Under the pieces are notes generated by a model. That model saw only the letters and a program-made list of their open reading frames with translations, had not been told where the DNA came from and did not search any database. From assembly GCA_009777995.1 (NCBI GenBank), contig WRKT01000009.1, positions 1-64,000 on the forward strand: a stretch of 64,000 nt of DNA, read 5' to 3'. Made by a program: the position numbers and the translations under genes. Source of the stretch: Treponema sp. (GTDB taxonomy: Bacteria; Spirochaetota; Spirochaetia; Treponematales; Breznakiellaceae). Positions 28,180 to 37,334 of this stretch are shown piece after piece; the first letter of the stretch is position 1; every line of letters starts with the position of its first letter.

Positions 28180-30126
28180 TCACACAAGTAACTGGTTGAG
28201 CCTCTTAACAAAGTCCGCGGGGTCTTTTAGCTTTATGCCCTCTACAAGAAGGGCCTGATCCAGTAAAACTCCTGCGATGTTGGCGATGCGCTCTTCATCA
28301 TCGGTCTCTTTAAGCTTATTTAGAATCGGATGCTCGCCGTTGACTTCGAGGATGGGCTTTATGTCTGTCATTGCATTTTGGCCCATTGCCTTTAGCATCT
28401 GCTGCATCTGCATTGTCGGGTCGTTCTCGTCGGCGACTATGCAGGAAGGGGAGTCGTGGAGGCGGCGGGAGAGTTTTACGTCTTTTACGCGGTCTCCGAG
28501 GGCTTTCTTAATTTTTTCGATTACGGGCTTAATTTCCTTTTCGGCCGCCTTATGGCGATTTTTATCTGCCTTTTCCCCAAGCTCTTCATCTGCTCCTGCA
28601 CGGTTCACCGACTTAAGTTCCCAACTTTGGCTCTCGGTCTTCCCGTCAATTTCAGAGCCTTCCTGCCTATAGCTGTGCAGGGTCGGAATAACAATCTCGT
28701 CAATCTCGTCTGTCATGATAAGCACTTCAATGTCCTTGGCTGTATATGCTTCAAGGAGGGGAGAGGCCCTGAGGGTTTTCTCATCGCTGCCCCCTGCTGC
28801 ACCGCCTCCTGTTATATAGTAGATACTTTTCTGGTCGCTCTGCATGCGGGAAACATAGTCAGCAAAGCCGGTCCAACCGTCAACCTTTGTGCTCTTAAAC
28901 CTAACCAGCTCTTGAATTGCCTCACGGTTTGCAAAGTCCTGGTAAAGGCCTTCCTTTAGGGGTTTGTTAAAGTTCTCGATGAAGGTCTCCCAGTTGCCTT
29001 CGGCTTCAGAATCGCCAACTGCGGCCTTGTCTGCGAGGGTCTTGAATTCTGAAAGGAGCTTCTTTACCGAGGCATTTTTGATGTTCACGAGGATCTTGTT
29101 CTGCTGTAAAATTTCACGGCTCACGTTCAAGGGCAGGTCTTCAGAGTCAATGACACCACGGACAAAGCGCAGCCAGGTGGGCATCAGTTCCTTATCATCA
29201 TCAGTAATAAATACCCGCCTGACATAGAGCTTCACCCCGGGGCGATAATCAACATGGAATAAATCAAAGGGTGCCTTTTTGGGAACGTAAAACAAGGTGG
29301 AATACTCGAGGGTTCCTTCGGCCCTTGTGTGGACATGGAAAAGGGGCTCTTCAGAGTCATTGCTTATCTGCTTATAAAACTCCTTATAATCCTCTTCTTT
29401 AAGGTCAGACTTGGACCTGCGCCAAAGGGCTGTGCCCGAATTGATCTGCTCGCATTTTGTTATGCTGCCCTTTTCCTTGCCGTCTTTATCCCACTCTTTT
29501 TCATCGTAGGTCAGGTAGATTGGGAAGGCCACATGGTTCGAATAGCGTTTTATGATATCTTCGATTGACCAGCGGTTTGCGAATTCCAAGCCCTCTTCGC
29601 TTAAACAGAGAATCACCGTGGTGCCCTGGCTGTCCCTGCCGTAGGATTCCATGTCAAAACCGTCCTTGCCGTCACTTGTCCACTTCCAGGCGCTGTCCTC
29701 GCCGGCCTTCCTGCTTATGACTTCGATCTTCTCTGCCACCATAAAGGCCGAGTAAAAGCCCACGCCGAACTGGCCAATCAGGTTTGAGTCCTTCTTTGCA
29801 TCTGCCGAAAGCTGTTCTAAAAAGGCCTTTGTGCCTGAGCGGGCAATTGTTCCAAGGGATTCTGCCAAGTCGGCTTCGTTCATGCCTATGCCGTTGTCCG
29901 AAACCGTCAAGGTTTTGCCATCCTTATCGAAGGAAATATCAATCCTCGGCTCGAAGCTCAGGTGCTTATAATTATCATCAGCAACAGTAAGATATTTTAA
30001 CTTATCAAGGGCATCTGAGGCATTTGAAACCAGTTCTCTTAAAAATATCTCCCTATTTGAATAAAGGGAATGGATGATGAGGTGGAGAAGTTGACTTACC
30101 TCTGTTTGAAATTTGTGTTGCGCCAT
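28180..30126 (-). CDS. htpG: Hsp90-family molecular chaperone
   Basis: The 648-residue protein is a full-length bacterial Hsp90. The N-terminal ATPase carries LRELVSNASDALDKLKYL, SDNGIGMN and GQFGVGFYSAFMVAEK, followed by a middle domain with the catalytic Arg region (LNVSREILQQN) and a C-terminal dimerisation part. It helps client proteins fold and recover from stress in the cytosol. The ATG at 30126 has AAGGAG eight bases upstream and gives the normal N-terminus; a longer frame to 30195 lacks support. It is divergent from the MCP gene. Confidence 0.97.
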   Translation of the reverse strand: MAQHKFQTEVSQLLHLIIHSLYSNREIFLRELVSNASDALDKLKYLTVADDNYKHLSFEPRIDISFDKDGKTLTVSDNGIGMNEADLAESLGTIARSGTKAFLEQLSADAKKDSNLIGQFGVGFYSAFMVAEKIEVISRKAGEDSAWKWTSDGKDGFDMESYGRDSQGTTVILCLSEEGLEFANRWSIEDIIKRYSNHVAFPIYLTYDEKEWDKDGKEKGSITKCEQINSGTALWRRSKSDLKEEDYKEFYKQISNDSEEPLFHVHTRAEGTLEYSTLFYVPKKAPFDLFHVDYRPGVKLYVRRVFITDDDKELMPTWLRFVRGVIDSEDLPLNVSREILQQNKILVNIKNASVKKLLSEFKTLADKAAVGDSEAEGNWETFIENFNKPLKEGLYQDFANREAIQELVRFKSTKVDGWTGFADYVSRMQSDQKSIYYITGGGAAGGSDEKTLRASPLLEAYTAKDIEVLIMTDEIDEIVIPTLHSYRQEGSEIDGKTESQSWELKSVNRAGADEELGEKADKNRHKAAEKEIKPVIEKIKKALGDRVKDVKLSRRLHDSPSCIVADENDPTMQMQQMLKAMGQNAMTDIKPILEVNGEHPILNKLKETDDEERIANIAGVLLDQALLVEGIKLKDPADFVKRLNQLLV

Positions 30127-30180
30127 TTTGCTGCTCCTTGCGAAGATATATTGTATCAATTGATTTGGAAAATTTATCCA

Positions 30181-30209
30181 TTGAAAATGTAGCAAAAATA
30201 AGGTATTAT
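30181..30209 (+). promoter_or_regulatory. Consensus-like promoter abutting the MCP start codon
   Basis: TTGAAA (30181-30186), a 17-base spacer and TATTAT (30204-30209) form a clear sigma70-type promoter. Only seven bases separate the -10 box from the ATG at 30217, and no Shine-Dalgarno exists, so the transcript is predicted to be leaderless. Confidence 0.7.
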
Positions 30210-30216
30210 TGCAAGT

Positions 30217-32424
30217 ATGAAATTGTTTGACTCTCTGAAATTCCGTTTTATCATCTTATTTTCTATTTTTATAATTGCCCTGGTTTTGGTCCTCTCGATA
30301 TTGGGCCTAAGGCAGTTATCAACCGTTGTTGAGCAGACCTTTGCCACCCAGGGCATTCACCTTGTGGAGAGGGCAGTGGCCCTTATTGACGGTGATTCCT
30401 TTGAAGCACTTGTGCGATCACGGAACATCAATGACCCTTTTTATGAGGATATCAGGCTTAAACTCCGGGATTTAAAAGATGCAACAGGAAGCATGTACCT
30501 TTATACCATGGCACCCCTTGGCGGCGACTTGAATAATGATACCTGGTTCTTTGTGATAGACGGCAGTGCCGAGCCGGATGACCCGGAAGATTTCTACGCC
30601 CTTGGGGAGGAGGAAGATGTCACTGAATACGATGATGCCTTCCAGAGACTGCTTGTTTCCGGTGTTACCGAGGCTTCCCGACTTGTCTATCAGGAGGGCT
30701 GGGGCTGGCTTGTTTCGGTCTATTCTCCCATTAGAAATTCCAGAGGGCAAATCATAGGAATTGCCGCCTGCGATTTTGACGGAACTTATCTCCGTGAATC
30801 CATACTGGAAGAGCGCAGGCAGAAGGCAATTATTGGAACTGCTGCGGTGGTCATCGGTCTTATCATGCTTTTAATCTTCCTTCGAATGATTTTCTCAAGG
30901 CTTGGTAACATCAATTCATTGCTTATTGAGATTTCAGAGGGTGAAGGCGATCTTACAAGGCAGATCAAAATTGATAAAGATGATGAAATTGGGGAGTTGT
31001 CGGGTAACTTTAATACTGCCATTGGTAAAATTAAGAATCTTGTTAAGGTGATAAAAATTAAGATCAATGCCCTTACAAATACCGGCTTTGAATTATCATC
31101 AAATATGGAAAAGACCCTGAAAGCAGTTGACTTTATTTCCAATAATTTCCACACCCTTAAAAACCTGGAAGTAAAGCAGGAAGAAGAAGCAGACAAGGCT
31201 AATGTTGCGCTTGAAGAGATAAAGGTGAGTATCGCAAACTTGAGCAAGCTCGTAGTTGATCAGGCAGAGAACATCAATACATCATCTTCTGCAGTTGAAG
31301 AGATGACTGCGAACATTCAGTCTGTTACTAGGACCTTGGTGGAAAACAGTAAAAACGTTGATGCCCTTGCAGACGCTTCGGAGACAGGAAGAATAGGGCT
31401 TCAAAAAGTGGCCCAGGCAATTCAGGAGATTGCGAGCGATTCTGAAGGGCTGCTTGAAATTAACTCTGTAATGGAAAACATTGCAAGCCAGACAAATCTA
31501 CTTTCAATGAATGCGGCAATTGAAGCTGCCCATGCGGGAGAGTCAGGGAAGGGTTTCGCTGTTGTGGCTGCGGAAATTAGAAAGCTCGCCGAGTCATCGG
31601 AGAAGCAATCAAAAACTACCGCCGTCATGCTAAAGAAGATAAAGACTTCTATAGACAGTATTACCAAGGCCTCAAATGAAGTTCTTGATCGTTTTGAGAT
31701 AATTGATACCGGTGTAAAAACTGTTTCAACTCACGAGCATAGTGTCCGCAATGCTATGGAAGAGCAGGAGATTGGAGGAAGGCAGATTCTTGAATCAATA
31801 GGCCGCTTAAAAAGCATTACAGTATCGGTTAAGAGCGGTGCAGAAAATATGTCTCATTCAGGTGATGAGTTAATCGAAGAAATAAACGAGTTCATCAAAA
31901 TAAGTAATCAGGTTGTAACCGGAATGAACGAGATAATCTCAGGTGCGATGAACGAGATACAGCTTGCGGTAAAGCATGTGGATGAAATGAATGCTGAAAA
32001 CAGCAAGAATTTCACAGAGCTAAAAACTGAATCGGATAGGTTTAAAGTCTCTGCAGGGGATGAAAAGAAAAAGATACTTTTAGTGGATGGCGATGCATTA
32101 AGTCTTGCAGCGACTTTTTCAATGCCGGAAGGTGAGTTTGATCCGGAAATTGCAGGGTCAGGCCAAGAAGCTCTGACACTCTTGTTCCAGGGTCTTGTGC
32201 CAAACTTGGTTCTAATCGATCCTGCAAATCCCGGTAAAGGCGGATGGGAAGCATACGACAGAATAAAAGCTCTATGTACTATCCATAAAGTTGCGATAGC
32301 ATTTTATATAGCTAAAGATGATGAAAACAGCATGGACAAGGGGAGAAAGATGGGGGTTTCTAATTTTATTGATAAACCGGCTCAAGGAAATGAGCTGCTT
32401 GATGCAATTAGAAAGATAGTTTAA
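30217..32424 (+). CDS. Methyl-accepting chemotaxis protein fused to a receiver domain
   Basis: The 735-residue protein has a membrane segment at about 10-32, an extracytoplasmic sensor of about 170 residues, a second membrane segment near 205-225, a HAMP domain, and a long coiled-coil signalling domain with the hairpin tip [20 protein letters not shown] near residue 425. An extra receiver follows ([12 protein letters not shown] near 620, acceptor in LIDPANPG, Lys in FIDKPAQG). A receiver on an MCP tail is unusual and suggests control by a kinase. The start codon lacks a Shine-Dalgarno and the promoter abuts it. Its stop lies three bases from the convergent small gene. Confidence 0.93.
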   Translation: MKLFDSLKFRFIILFSIFIIALVLVLSILGLRQLSTVVEQTFATQGIHLVERAVALIDGDSFEALVRSRNINDPFYEDIRLKLRDLKDATGSMYLYTMAPLGGDLNNDTWFFVIDGSAEPDDPEDFYALGEEEDVTEYDDAFQRLLVSGVTEASRLVYQEGWGWLVSVYSPIRNSRGQIIGIAACDFDGTYLRESILEERRQKAIIGTAAVVIGLIMLLIFLRMIFSRLGNINSLLIEISEGEGDLTRQIKIDKDDEIGELSGNFNTAIGKIKNLVKVIKIKINALTNTGFELSSNMEKTLKAVDFISNNFHTLKNLEVKQEEEADKANVALEEIKVSIANLSKLVVDQAENINTSSSAVEEMTANIQSVTRTLVENSKNVDALADASETGRIGLQKVAQAIQEIASDSEGLLEINSVMENIASQTNLLSMNAAIEAAHAGESGKGFAVVAAEIRKLAESSEKQSKTTAVMLKKIKTSIDSITKASNEVLDRFEIIDTGVKTVSTHEHSVRNAMEEQEIGGRQILESIGRLKSITVSVKSGAENMSHSGDELIEEINEFIKISNQVVTGMNEIISGAMNEIQLAVKHVDEMNAENSKNFTELKTESDRFKVSAGDEKKKILLVDGDALSLAATFSMPEGEFDPEIAGSGQEALTLLFQGLVPNLVLIDPANPGKGGWEAYDRIKALCTIHKVAIAFYIAKDDENSMDKGRKMGVSNFIDKPAQGNELLDAIRKIV

Positions 32425-32427
32425 GGA

Positions 32428-32643
32428 TCAGAGCTTCGGCTCTTCATGTTCGACTTTGTTTATAAATGAAAAGCAGTGCTTTCCGGTTGAAAGGAAAACT
32501 TCCATTGACGGAAGGTTCCTGCATTTAATTCCAAAGAGCACGCAGGCTCTAGGGAAAGAAGCTTCCCATGTGATCTTAAAGTGTATGCAGCGGAAGCAAT
32601 CAGGTGCGCGGTCTATTGAATCCGTGTTCGAATCGTTAATCAT
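32428..32643 (-). CDS. Small conserved Cys-rich protein
   Basis: The 71-residue product (79 if it starts at TTG 32667) contains CFRCIHFKITWEASFPRACV, then FGIKCRNLPS and a final STGKHCFSF. The spaced pattern CxxC, TW, FPxxC, PS and SGxxC recurs in small proteins of many anaerobes whose role is not known to me, so I treat it as real. The Cys pairs suggest a zinc or Fe-S site. It lies between the MCP stop and the ptsI promoter, opposite to both. No Shine-Dalgarno is visible at either start. Confidence 0.6.
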   Translation of the reverse strand: MINDSNTDSIDRAPDCFRCIHFKITWEASFPRACVLFGIKCRNLPSMEVFLSTGKHCFSFINKVEHEEPKL

Positions 32644-32649
32644 CGGTAT

Positions 32650-32678
32650 TTGACAGTATACTGCCAATCGGGGATAAT
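32650..32678 (+). promoter_or_regulatory. Promoter abutting ptsI
   Basis: TTGACA (32650-32655), 17 bases and GATAAT (32673-32678) are followed by only eight bases before the ATG at 32687. There is no Shine-Dalgarno, so ptsI is probably translated from a leaderless or nearly leaderless message. Confidence 0.65.
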
Positions 32679-32686
32679 AGAAAGCG

Positions 32687-34432
32687 ATGAAAAAACTTAT
32701 TGGAGTTTCGGGTTCAAGCGGGATAGTTACAGGAAAGGCCTTTTTGTACCTGGAAAAAGAAGTTCCTGAAATTACAAGGTTTAGTATCCCCGAGGATCAG
32801 GTTGATGCCGAACTTGCAAGACTTAAAATTGCTCTTGATAAAGCTATAAAGGAAGTTAAGGCCCTAAGCGAGAAAGCTGCAAATGAAATGAGCAAAGACG
32901 GAGCAGATATTTTCCTTGCTCATTTATTGATGCTTGAAGATGTGGACTTCCATGACAATATATTCTCTAAAATTAAAACGGATTTGGTTAATGCAGAATG
33001 GGCCTTTTTTAATGCATCAAGGCAATTAATGCAGGTGATGCTCGCTTCCCCTGACCCGATTTTTCGGGAAAGGGCTGTTGACATAAAGGATGTTTCAAGC
33101 AGGGTCTTGGATCATCTGCTTTCGGTAAAGCAAACCTCCTTGGCTGACCTGGATCATGATGTGATACTTGTTGCCCAGGATCTCATGCCTTCACAGGTGC
33201 TTACCATGAACCGGAAGCATGTCAAAGGAATAGTCATGGATATTGGGGGTGCAACTTCGCATACTGCCATTCTGGCAAGGGCCTTTAATATCCCTGCTGT
33301 TCTTGGTCTTTCAACTGCAACAAGCGAGATACTTGACGGCGATACTCTTGTACTGGATGCGAATATTGGGGAAGTTGTAATTAATCCGCCGCGGGATGAG
33401 CTCTCTAAATGGGAACATTTAGAGGTGGACTATTTACTAAAACTAAATGAAGACATGCAAACAAGAGATCTGCCTGCCGTAACAAAGGATGGACATAAGG
33501 TTTTACTCAAGGCAAATATTGGAATCCCCGAGGAAGCAGAATCGCTGCAGCGATATGGGGCAGAAGGGATAGGGCTTTTTCGCTCTGAATTTTTATTCCT
33601 TGATTCAGGTCAAGTAGCAGGGGAAGAGCAGCAATTAAAATCCTATAATAAGGTCCTCGCGGCAATGGGGAAGCTGCCTGTTACAATTCGCACCGCAGAC
33701 ATCGGCGGAGATAAAATTTTACCTGAGCTATTTTCTTCGAAGGAGATAAATCCTCTTCTTGGCTGGAGAGCAATAAGGCTCTCTCTTGCAATGCCGGAAT
33801 TCTTTTTAGCTCAGCTAAAGGCAATACTCCGCTCAAGTGTTAACGGGAATGTGAAGATCATGTTCCCCCTTATTTCAGGTATTGAAGAGCTGGAAGAGGC
33901 CCTTGTCTTCCTTGAAGAGGCAAAGAACGAATGCCGCAGAATGAAACAGCCATTTGCAGAAAATATCGAAGTTGGCGTGATGATAGAAGTTCCTTCAGCA
34001 GCAATGACTGCAGATATTCTTGCACAGCGAGCCGACTTTTTTTCTATCGGGACAAATGATCTTCTGCAATATAGCCTCGCAGTTGACAGGGGAAACGAGA
34101 AGGTGAGTTATCTTGCACAATCAAGCCACCCGGGCATACTTCGCTTCCTAAAGTCTGCAATACAAGCAGCTCATGATAAGGGAATAAAGGCTGCAATGTG
34201 CGGAGAGATGGCAGGCGATCCTTCCATGACGGCATTACTGCTTGGGCTCGGACTTGATGAGTTTAGTATGGCTGCCTCTTCAATTCCAAGGGTAAAAAGG
34301 ATTATTCGCAATGTTACTCTGGATGAATGCAGGAAACTTGCAGAAGAGTTATTAGGCGGTATTTCATATATTGGCAATGATGTCATTTTAAAGAAATGGA
34401 TGACAGAAAAGTTCCCGAAAGAAAATGGATAA
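32687..34432 (+). CDS. ptsI: Phosphoenolpyruvate-protein phosphotransferase (EI)
   Basis: The 581-residue protein has the usual enzyme I length. The phosphorylated His is in GGATSHTAILAR near residue 190, and the PEP site includes EGIGLFRSEFLF, IRTADIGGDK, GVMIEVPSAA and CGEMAGD with its catalytic Cys. It transfers phosphate from PEP to HPr. No HPr or EII gene is present in the window. The gene is first in a run with der, a MerR regulator and an Rsm22-like gene, all with overlaps or tiny gaps, so its transcript probably extends through them. The last eight bases overlap der. Confidence 0.97.
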   Translation: MKKLIGVSGSSGIVTGKAFLYLEKEVPEITRFSIPEDQVDAELARLKIALDKAIKEVKALSEKAANEMSKDGADIFLAHLLMLEDVDFHDNIFSKIKTDLVNAEWAFFNASRQLMQVMLASPDPIFRERAVDIKDVSSRVLDHLLSVKQTSLADLDHDVILVAQDLMPSQVLTMNRKHVKGIVMDIGGATSHTAILARAFNIPAVLGLSTATSEILDGDTLVLDANIGEVVINPPRDELSKWEHLEVDYLLKLNEDMQTRDLPAVTKDGHKVLLKANIGIPEEAESLQRYGAEGIGLFRSEFLFLDSGQVAGEEQQLKSYNKVLAAMGKLPVTIRTADIGGDKILPELFSSKEINPLLGWRAIRLSLAMPEFFLAQLKAILRSSVNGNVKIMFPLISGIEELEEALVFLEEAKNECRRMKQPFAENIEVGVMIEVPSAAMTADILAQRADFFSIGTNDLLQYSLAVDRGNEKVSYLAQSSHPGILRFLKSAIQAAHDKGIKAAMCGEMAGDPSMTALLLGLGLDEFSMAASSIPRVKRIIRNVTLDECRKLAEELLGGISYIGNDVILKKWMTEKFPKENG

Positions 34433-35789
34433 TCGATTCCCCCTTATAGCTCTGGCAGGCCGGCCTAATGTTGGCAAGTCAACCCTCTTTAATAGAATCC
34501 TCAGGAAGAAGCGGGCAATTACTGACCCGACTCCCGGTGTTACAAGGGACCCCGTGATTGAGAATACGGTGATGCTTGGGAAGACTGTGAACCTCGTTGA
34601 TACAGGAGGTTTTAAGCTCGAACGCAAGAAGGGAACCCCTGAGGGGGAAATTGATGGTCTTGTTGTCGAGAAGACACTTGAGATTCTTGAAAAAGCGGAC
34701 ATTATAGTTTTACTTTTTGAAGCAGGGGAACTCACCCTTGAAGATGAAGAGTTTATTGATTTACTCAGGCCGTATCAGGGAAAGTTGATTGCCGCAGTAA
34801 ACAAAACCGAAGGAGGAAGGAGGGAGGCAGAGGCCTGGAATCTGCTTTCTTACGGCTTTGAAAAGGTTTACATGATTTCAGCGGAGCATGGTGATAATGT
34901 CGGAGATTTGCAAAGTGCGATCATCGAACGCCTTTCCGATTGGAAGGCTAAACCTGAATCTAATGAAAGGCTGACTGTCTCGGATTCCATCATTCGCATT
35001 GCTTTGCTGGGTAAGCCGAATACAGGAAAATCCACTTTGTCAAATCTCTTAACTTCATCGTCAGCCTCCATCGTAAGTAATATTCCGGGAACCACAAGGG
35101 ATGTGGTCGAAGGAAGGTTCGTATGGAAGGATAAGGAGTTTGAAGTTCTGGATACTGCGGGGATTAGGAGGAAGGCGAAGGTTCACGAGAACATCGAGTA
35201 CTATTCAGTAAATCGTGCGATAAAAACAATTGACAGTGCTGATATTGTTTTTTTGATAATCGATGCAGTAGAAGGCCTAACCGATCAGGATAAGAAAATT
35301 GCAGGTCTTGCGCATGACAGGGGCCGCGGCCTTATTATGGTTTTAAATAAATGGGATACAATGCCTGTAACTCCAAATGCATTTATTGCGGTAAAGGACA
35401 GGATACATTTTCTTTTTGGTCAAATGGAGTATGCTCCGATAGTCCCGTTATGCGCACTTAACGGAAACGGCCTTGATGAGCTTCTTAATACCTGTCTTCG
35501 CATGCACCGTCAATTAAACAGGCAGATAGAAACTTCCACCCTGAATGAGGCATTGCAAAGATGGCTTATAGAGAATCCTCCGCCTTCAGGCAAGCAGTCC
35601 CGTTTCAAACTCCGTTATGCTGTACAGGTAAAAGCAAATCCCGTAAAATTTGTTTTTTTTGCATCTCGCTCCCATGCAGTTTCGGAGACTTATATTGCAT
35701 ATCTTCGTAACCGTATACGCCGCGATCTTGGTTTCTCCCTTATTCCGGTTACAATTGAAATAAGGTCTTCATCAAAAGAGAGGAAGTAA
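34425..35789 (+). CDS. der: Ribosome-assembly GTPase Der (EngA)
   Basis: The 454-residue protein carries two GTPase domains: GRPNVGKSTLFN at about 9-20 with DTPGV-type switch (DPTPGVTRD) and DTGGF, and GKPNTGKSTLSN near 195 with IPGTTRD, DTAGI and NKWD. A C-terminal KH-like domain follows. This doubled-domain plan is specific for Der, which matures the 50S subunit. It starts inside the ptsI end with an eight-base overlap and is directly followed by the MerR-type gene. Confidence 0.97.
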   Translation: MDNRFPLIALAGRPNVGKSTLFNRILRKKRAITDPTPGVTRDPVIENTVMLGKTVNLVDTGGFKLERKKGTPEGEIDGLVVEKTLEILEKADIIVLLFEAGELTLEDEEFIDLLRPYQGKLIAAVNKTEGGRREAEAWNLLSYGFEKVYMISAEHGDNVGDLQSAIIERLSDWKAKPESNERLTVSDSIIRIALLGKPNTGKSTLSNLLTSSSASIVSNIPGTTRDVVEGRFVWKDKEFEVLDTAGIRRKAKVHENIEYYSVNRAIKTIDSADIVFLIIDAVEGLTDQDKKIAGLAHDRGRGLIMVLNKWDTMPVTPNAFIAVKDRIHFLFGQMEYAPIVPLCALNGNGLDELLNTCLRMHRQLNRQIETSTLNEALQRWLIENPPPSGKQSRFKLRYAVQVKANPVKFVFFASRSHAVSETYIAYLRNRIRRDLGFSLIPVTIEIRSSSKERK

Positions 35790-35790
35790 A

Positions 35791-36117
35791 ATGGCTGTTT
35801 ATGGCCCCGGTGAAGTAGAACGACTATTGAAAGTAAAGGTACACGTTATACGCTATTGGGAGAAGGAAATCCCCCTTATTCAGCCGGTAAAGGACAGATA
35901 CGGAAGAAGGGAATACTCAGATAGGGATCTTCAAATTCTCTATAGGCTTAAATATTTGCTATATGATAGACGCTTTACGATAGAAGGTGCAAAAACACAG
36001 CTTTACAGGGAGCTTGCAGGGGAAGACCAGGATCTGCGAGCGCAAATCTCCGCCCTTCGTTCAGAGCTTATGACCCTTTTTTTCATGGTGCATAAAAATG
36101 ATGAGGAAACTCCTTGA
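35791..36117 (+). CDS. Minimal MerR-family transcription regulator
   Basis: The 108-residue protein has an N-terminal winged-helix typical of MerR (GPGEVERLLKVKVHVIRYWE, then YSDRDLQIL) and a short coiled-coil C-terminus without an effector domain or Cys cluster. Its DNA targets may include its own operon promoter, but nothing in the sequence proves this. It begins two bases after the der stop behind a GAGGAAG Shine-Dalgarno, and its end overlaps the next gene. Confidence 0.88.
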   Translation: MAVYGPGEVERLLKVKVHVIRYWEKEIPLIQPVKDRYGRREYSDRDLQILYRLKYLLYDRRFTIEGAKTQLYRELAGEDQDLRAQISALRSELMTLFFMVHKNDEETP

Positions 36118-37295
36118 CGGAGCTTTTATCATTAATCGATAAAGTTTTCCCACTGCCTGCACGCTTTCGTGCGGGGCTTTCCTGTGATGTAAATGAGCTT
36201 TCCCGTCTATTGACTTCTGCACGATCTGAGCGCAGCAGCTCCTACCTTGGGAAGTCGGGCCTGCTATCAGCCTATCTCAGGTATTTTCTGCCATGGAATA
36301 TATACCGCCTCTCCAAACTGCTCCCCTCCTTACCCCTGGACTTAAAGGAAGGGGACGCAATAAATGACCTTGGAGCAGGCCCCCTCACCTTCGCACTTTC
36401 CCTTTGGATAAGCAGGCCCGACCTCAGGGCCATCCCCCTTGAAATCCGCTGCCTTGATAAAACCCCTGCCGCCCTCGATGCAGGGAAAAAGCTCTTTGCC
36501 GCAATGACTTCTGAAACAACTTGCCCATGGAAAGTGAAAACAATCCGTGGAGAACTGTATGCCTCCGTGAAAAAGGCAGGTCTCTCTGTCGAGATTAGGG
36601 GGAAGCCTGCAAGTTTAACAGTAATTGGAAATGTCTATAATGAGTTTTTTTCAGGGATTTCTCCTCGAGACAGGGTCGGGTTTGCCCGGATGGCAGCCGG
36701 ACAGGCAGGCCTGCTTTCTTCTCTTACAGCCGGCTCAGGGAAAATCCTTGTGGTGGAACCAGGGGTTCCCCGTTCGGGTGAGTTTATTTCCCTGCTGCGG
36801 GCCTCTCTAATAGAGGAGGGTAGGGCACCGATTGCACCGTGTACCCACCGCGGGCCATGTCCCCTTTCCGGCGGACATTCAAAGGGAAAGGCAAAATGGT
36901 GTCATTTTGCCTTTGACACTTCCGATGCGCCGAAGGATTTGCACAGACTTTCTGTAATGGCAAAACTCCCAAAGGAAAGAGCCGTGTTGAGTTTCCTGCT
37001 CGCAGGCCCCGCGGCGCAAGGCTCCACGGTGAGACCTGCGCCTGCTCCGGCGAGAGGCCCTGCGGCGCAAGGCTCCACGGTGAGACCTGCACCCGCGGCG
37101 CGCCTACAAGTCCGCATAATCTCCGACAGCTTTCCTGTGGGCAGGGACTTTGGCCGTTACGGTTGCTGCGAGAGGGGTCTTGTTCTTGTAGTGGGCAATA
37201 GGGAAAGTATCGAGTGCCTTTCTTCTGGTGTGCTTACGGAGGTGTCCCTTACAGGGAGGGTGGACGAAAGGAGCGGGGCCCTAATTGCTAAATAA
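36114..37295 (+). CDS. Rsm22-like ribosomal methyltransferase-family protein with in-frame repeat
   Basis: The 393-residue protein has an S-adenosylmethionine-fold strand (INDLGAGPLTFALSL near residue 85) and, after a VVEPGVPRSG segment, the Rsm22 Cys/His set APCTHRGPCPLSGG and WCHFAF near 245-265. Members act on small-subunit rRNA or mitoribosome assembly and may bind an Fe-S cluster. A tandem 17-residue insert (GPAAQGSTVRPAPAPAR and a second partial copy) at about residues 298-328 interrupts the C-terminal part. It is encoded by very GC-rich DNA unlike its surroundings. The start is TTG 36114, which overlaps the MerR TGA. Confidence 0.75.
   Translation: MTELLSLIDKVFPLPARFRAGLSCDVNELSRLLTSARSERSSSYLGKSGLLSAYLRYFLPWNIYRLSKLLPSLPLDLKEGDAINDLGAGPLTFALSLWISRPDLRAIPLEIRCLDKTPAALDAGKKLFAAMTSETTCPWKVKTIRGELYASVKKAGLSVEIRGKPASLTVIGNVYNEFFSGISPRDRVGFARMAAGQAGLLSSLTAGSGKILVVEPGVPRSGEFISLLRASLIEEGRAPIAPCTHRGPCPLSGGHSKGKAKWCHFAFDTSDAPKDLHRLSVMAKLPKERAVLSFLLAGPAAQGSTVRPAPAPARGPAAQGSTVRPAPAARLQVRIISDSFPVGRDFGRYGCCERGLVLVVGNRESIECLSSGVLTEVSLTGRVDERSGALIAK
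37005..37092 (+). repeat. GC-rich 51-bp tandem repeat with REP-like hairpin inside a gene
   Basis: Two copies of a 51-base unit start at 37005 and 37056; the second is cut short and diverges near 37092. Bases 37014-37024 (GCGCAAGGCTC) and 37031-37041 (GAGACCTGCGC) form a stem with small bulges around a CACGGT loop in the first copy. The copies differ by a few substitutions. The unit length is a multiple of three, so the frame of the Rsm22-like gene is kept. Composition and form suggest a REP-type palindromic element inserted into coding DNA. Confidence 0.75.
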
Positions 37296-37334
37296 AAACC
37301 TAATGGTATAATGAAGAGCAAGGAAGGAGGCAGT

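Noticed and set aside
28277-28959. Long open frames opposite htpG
   Set aside because: They mirror the conserved Hsp90 coding sequence in opposite frames.
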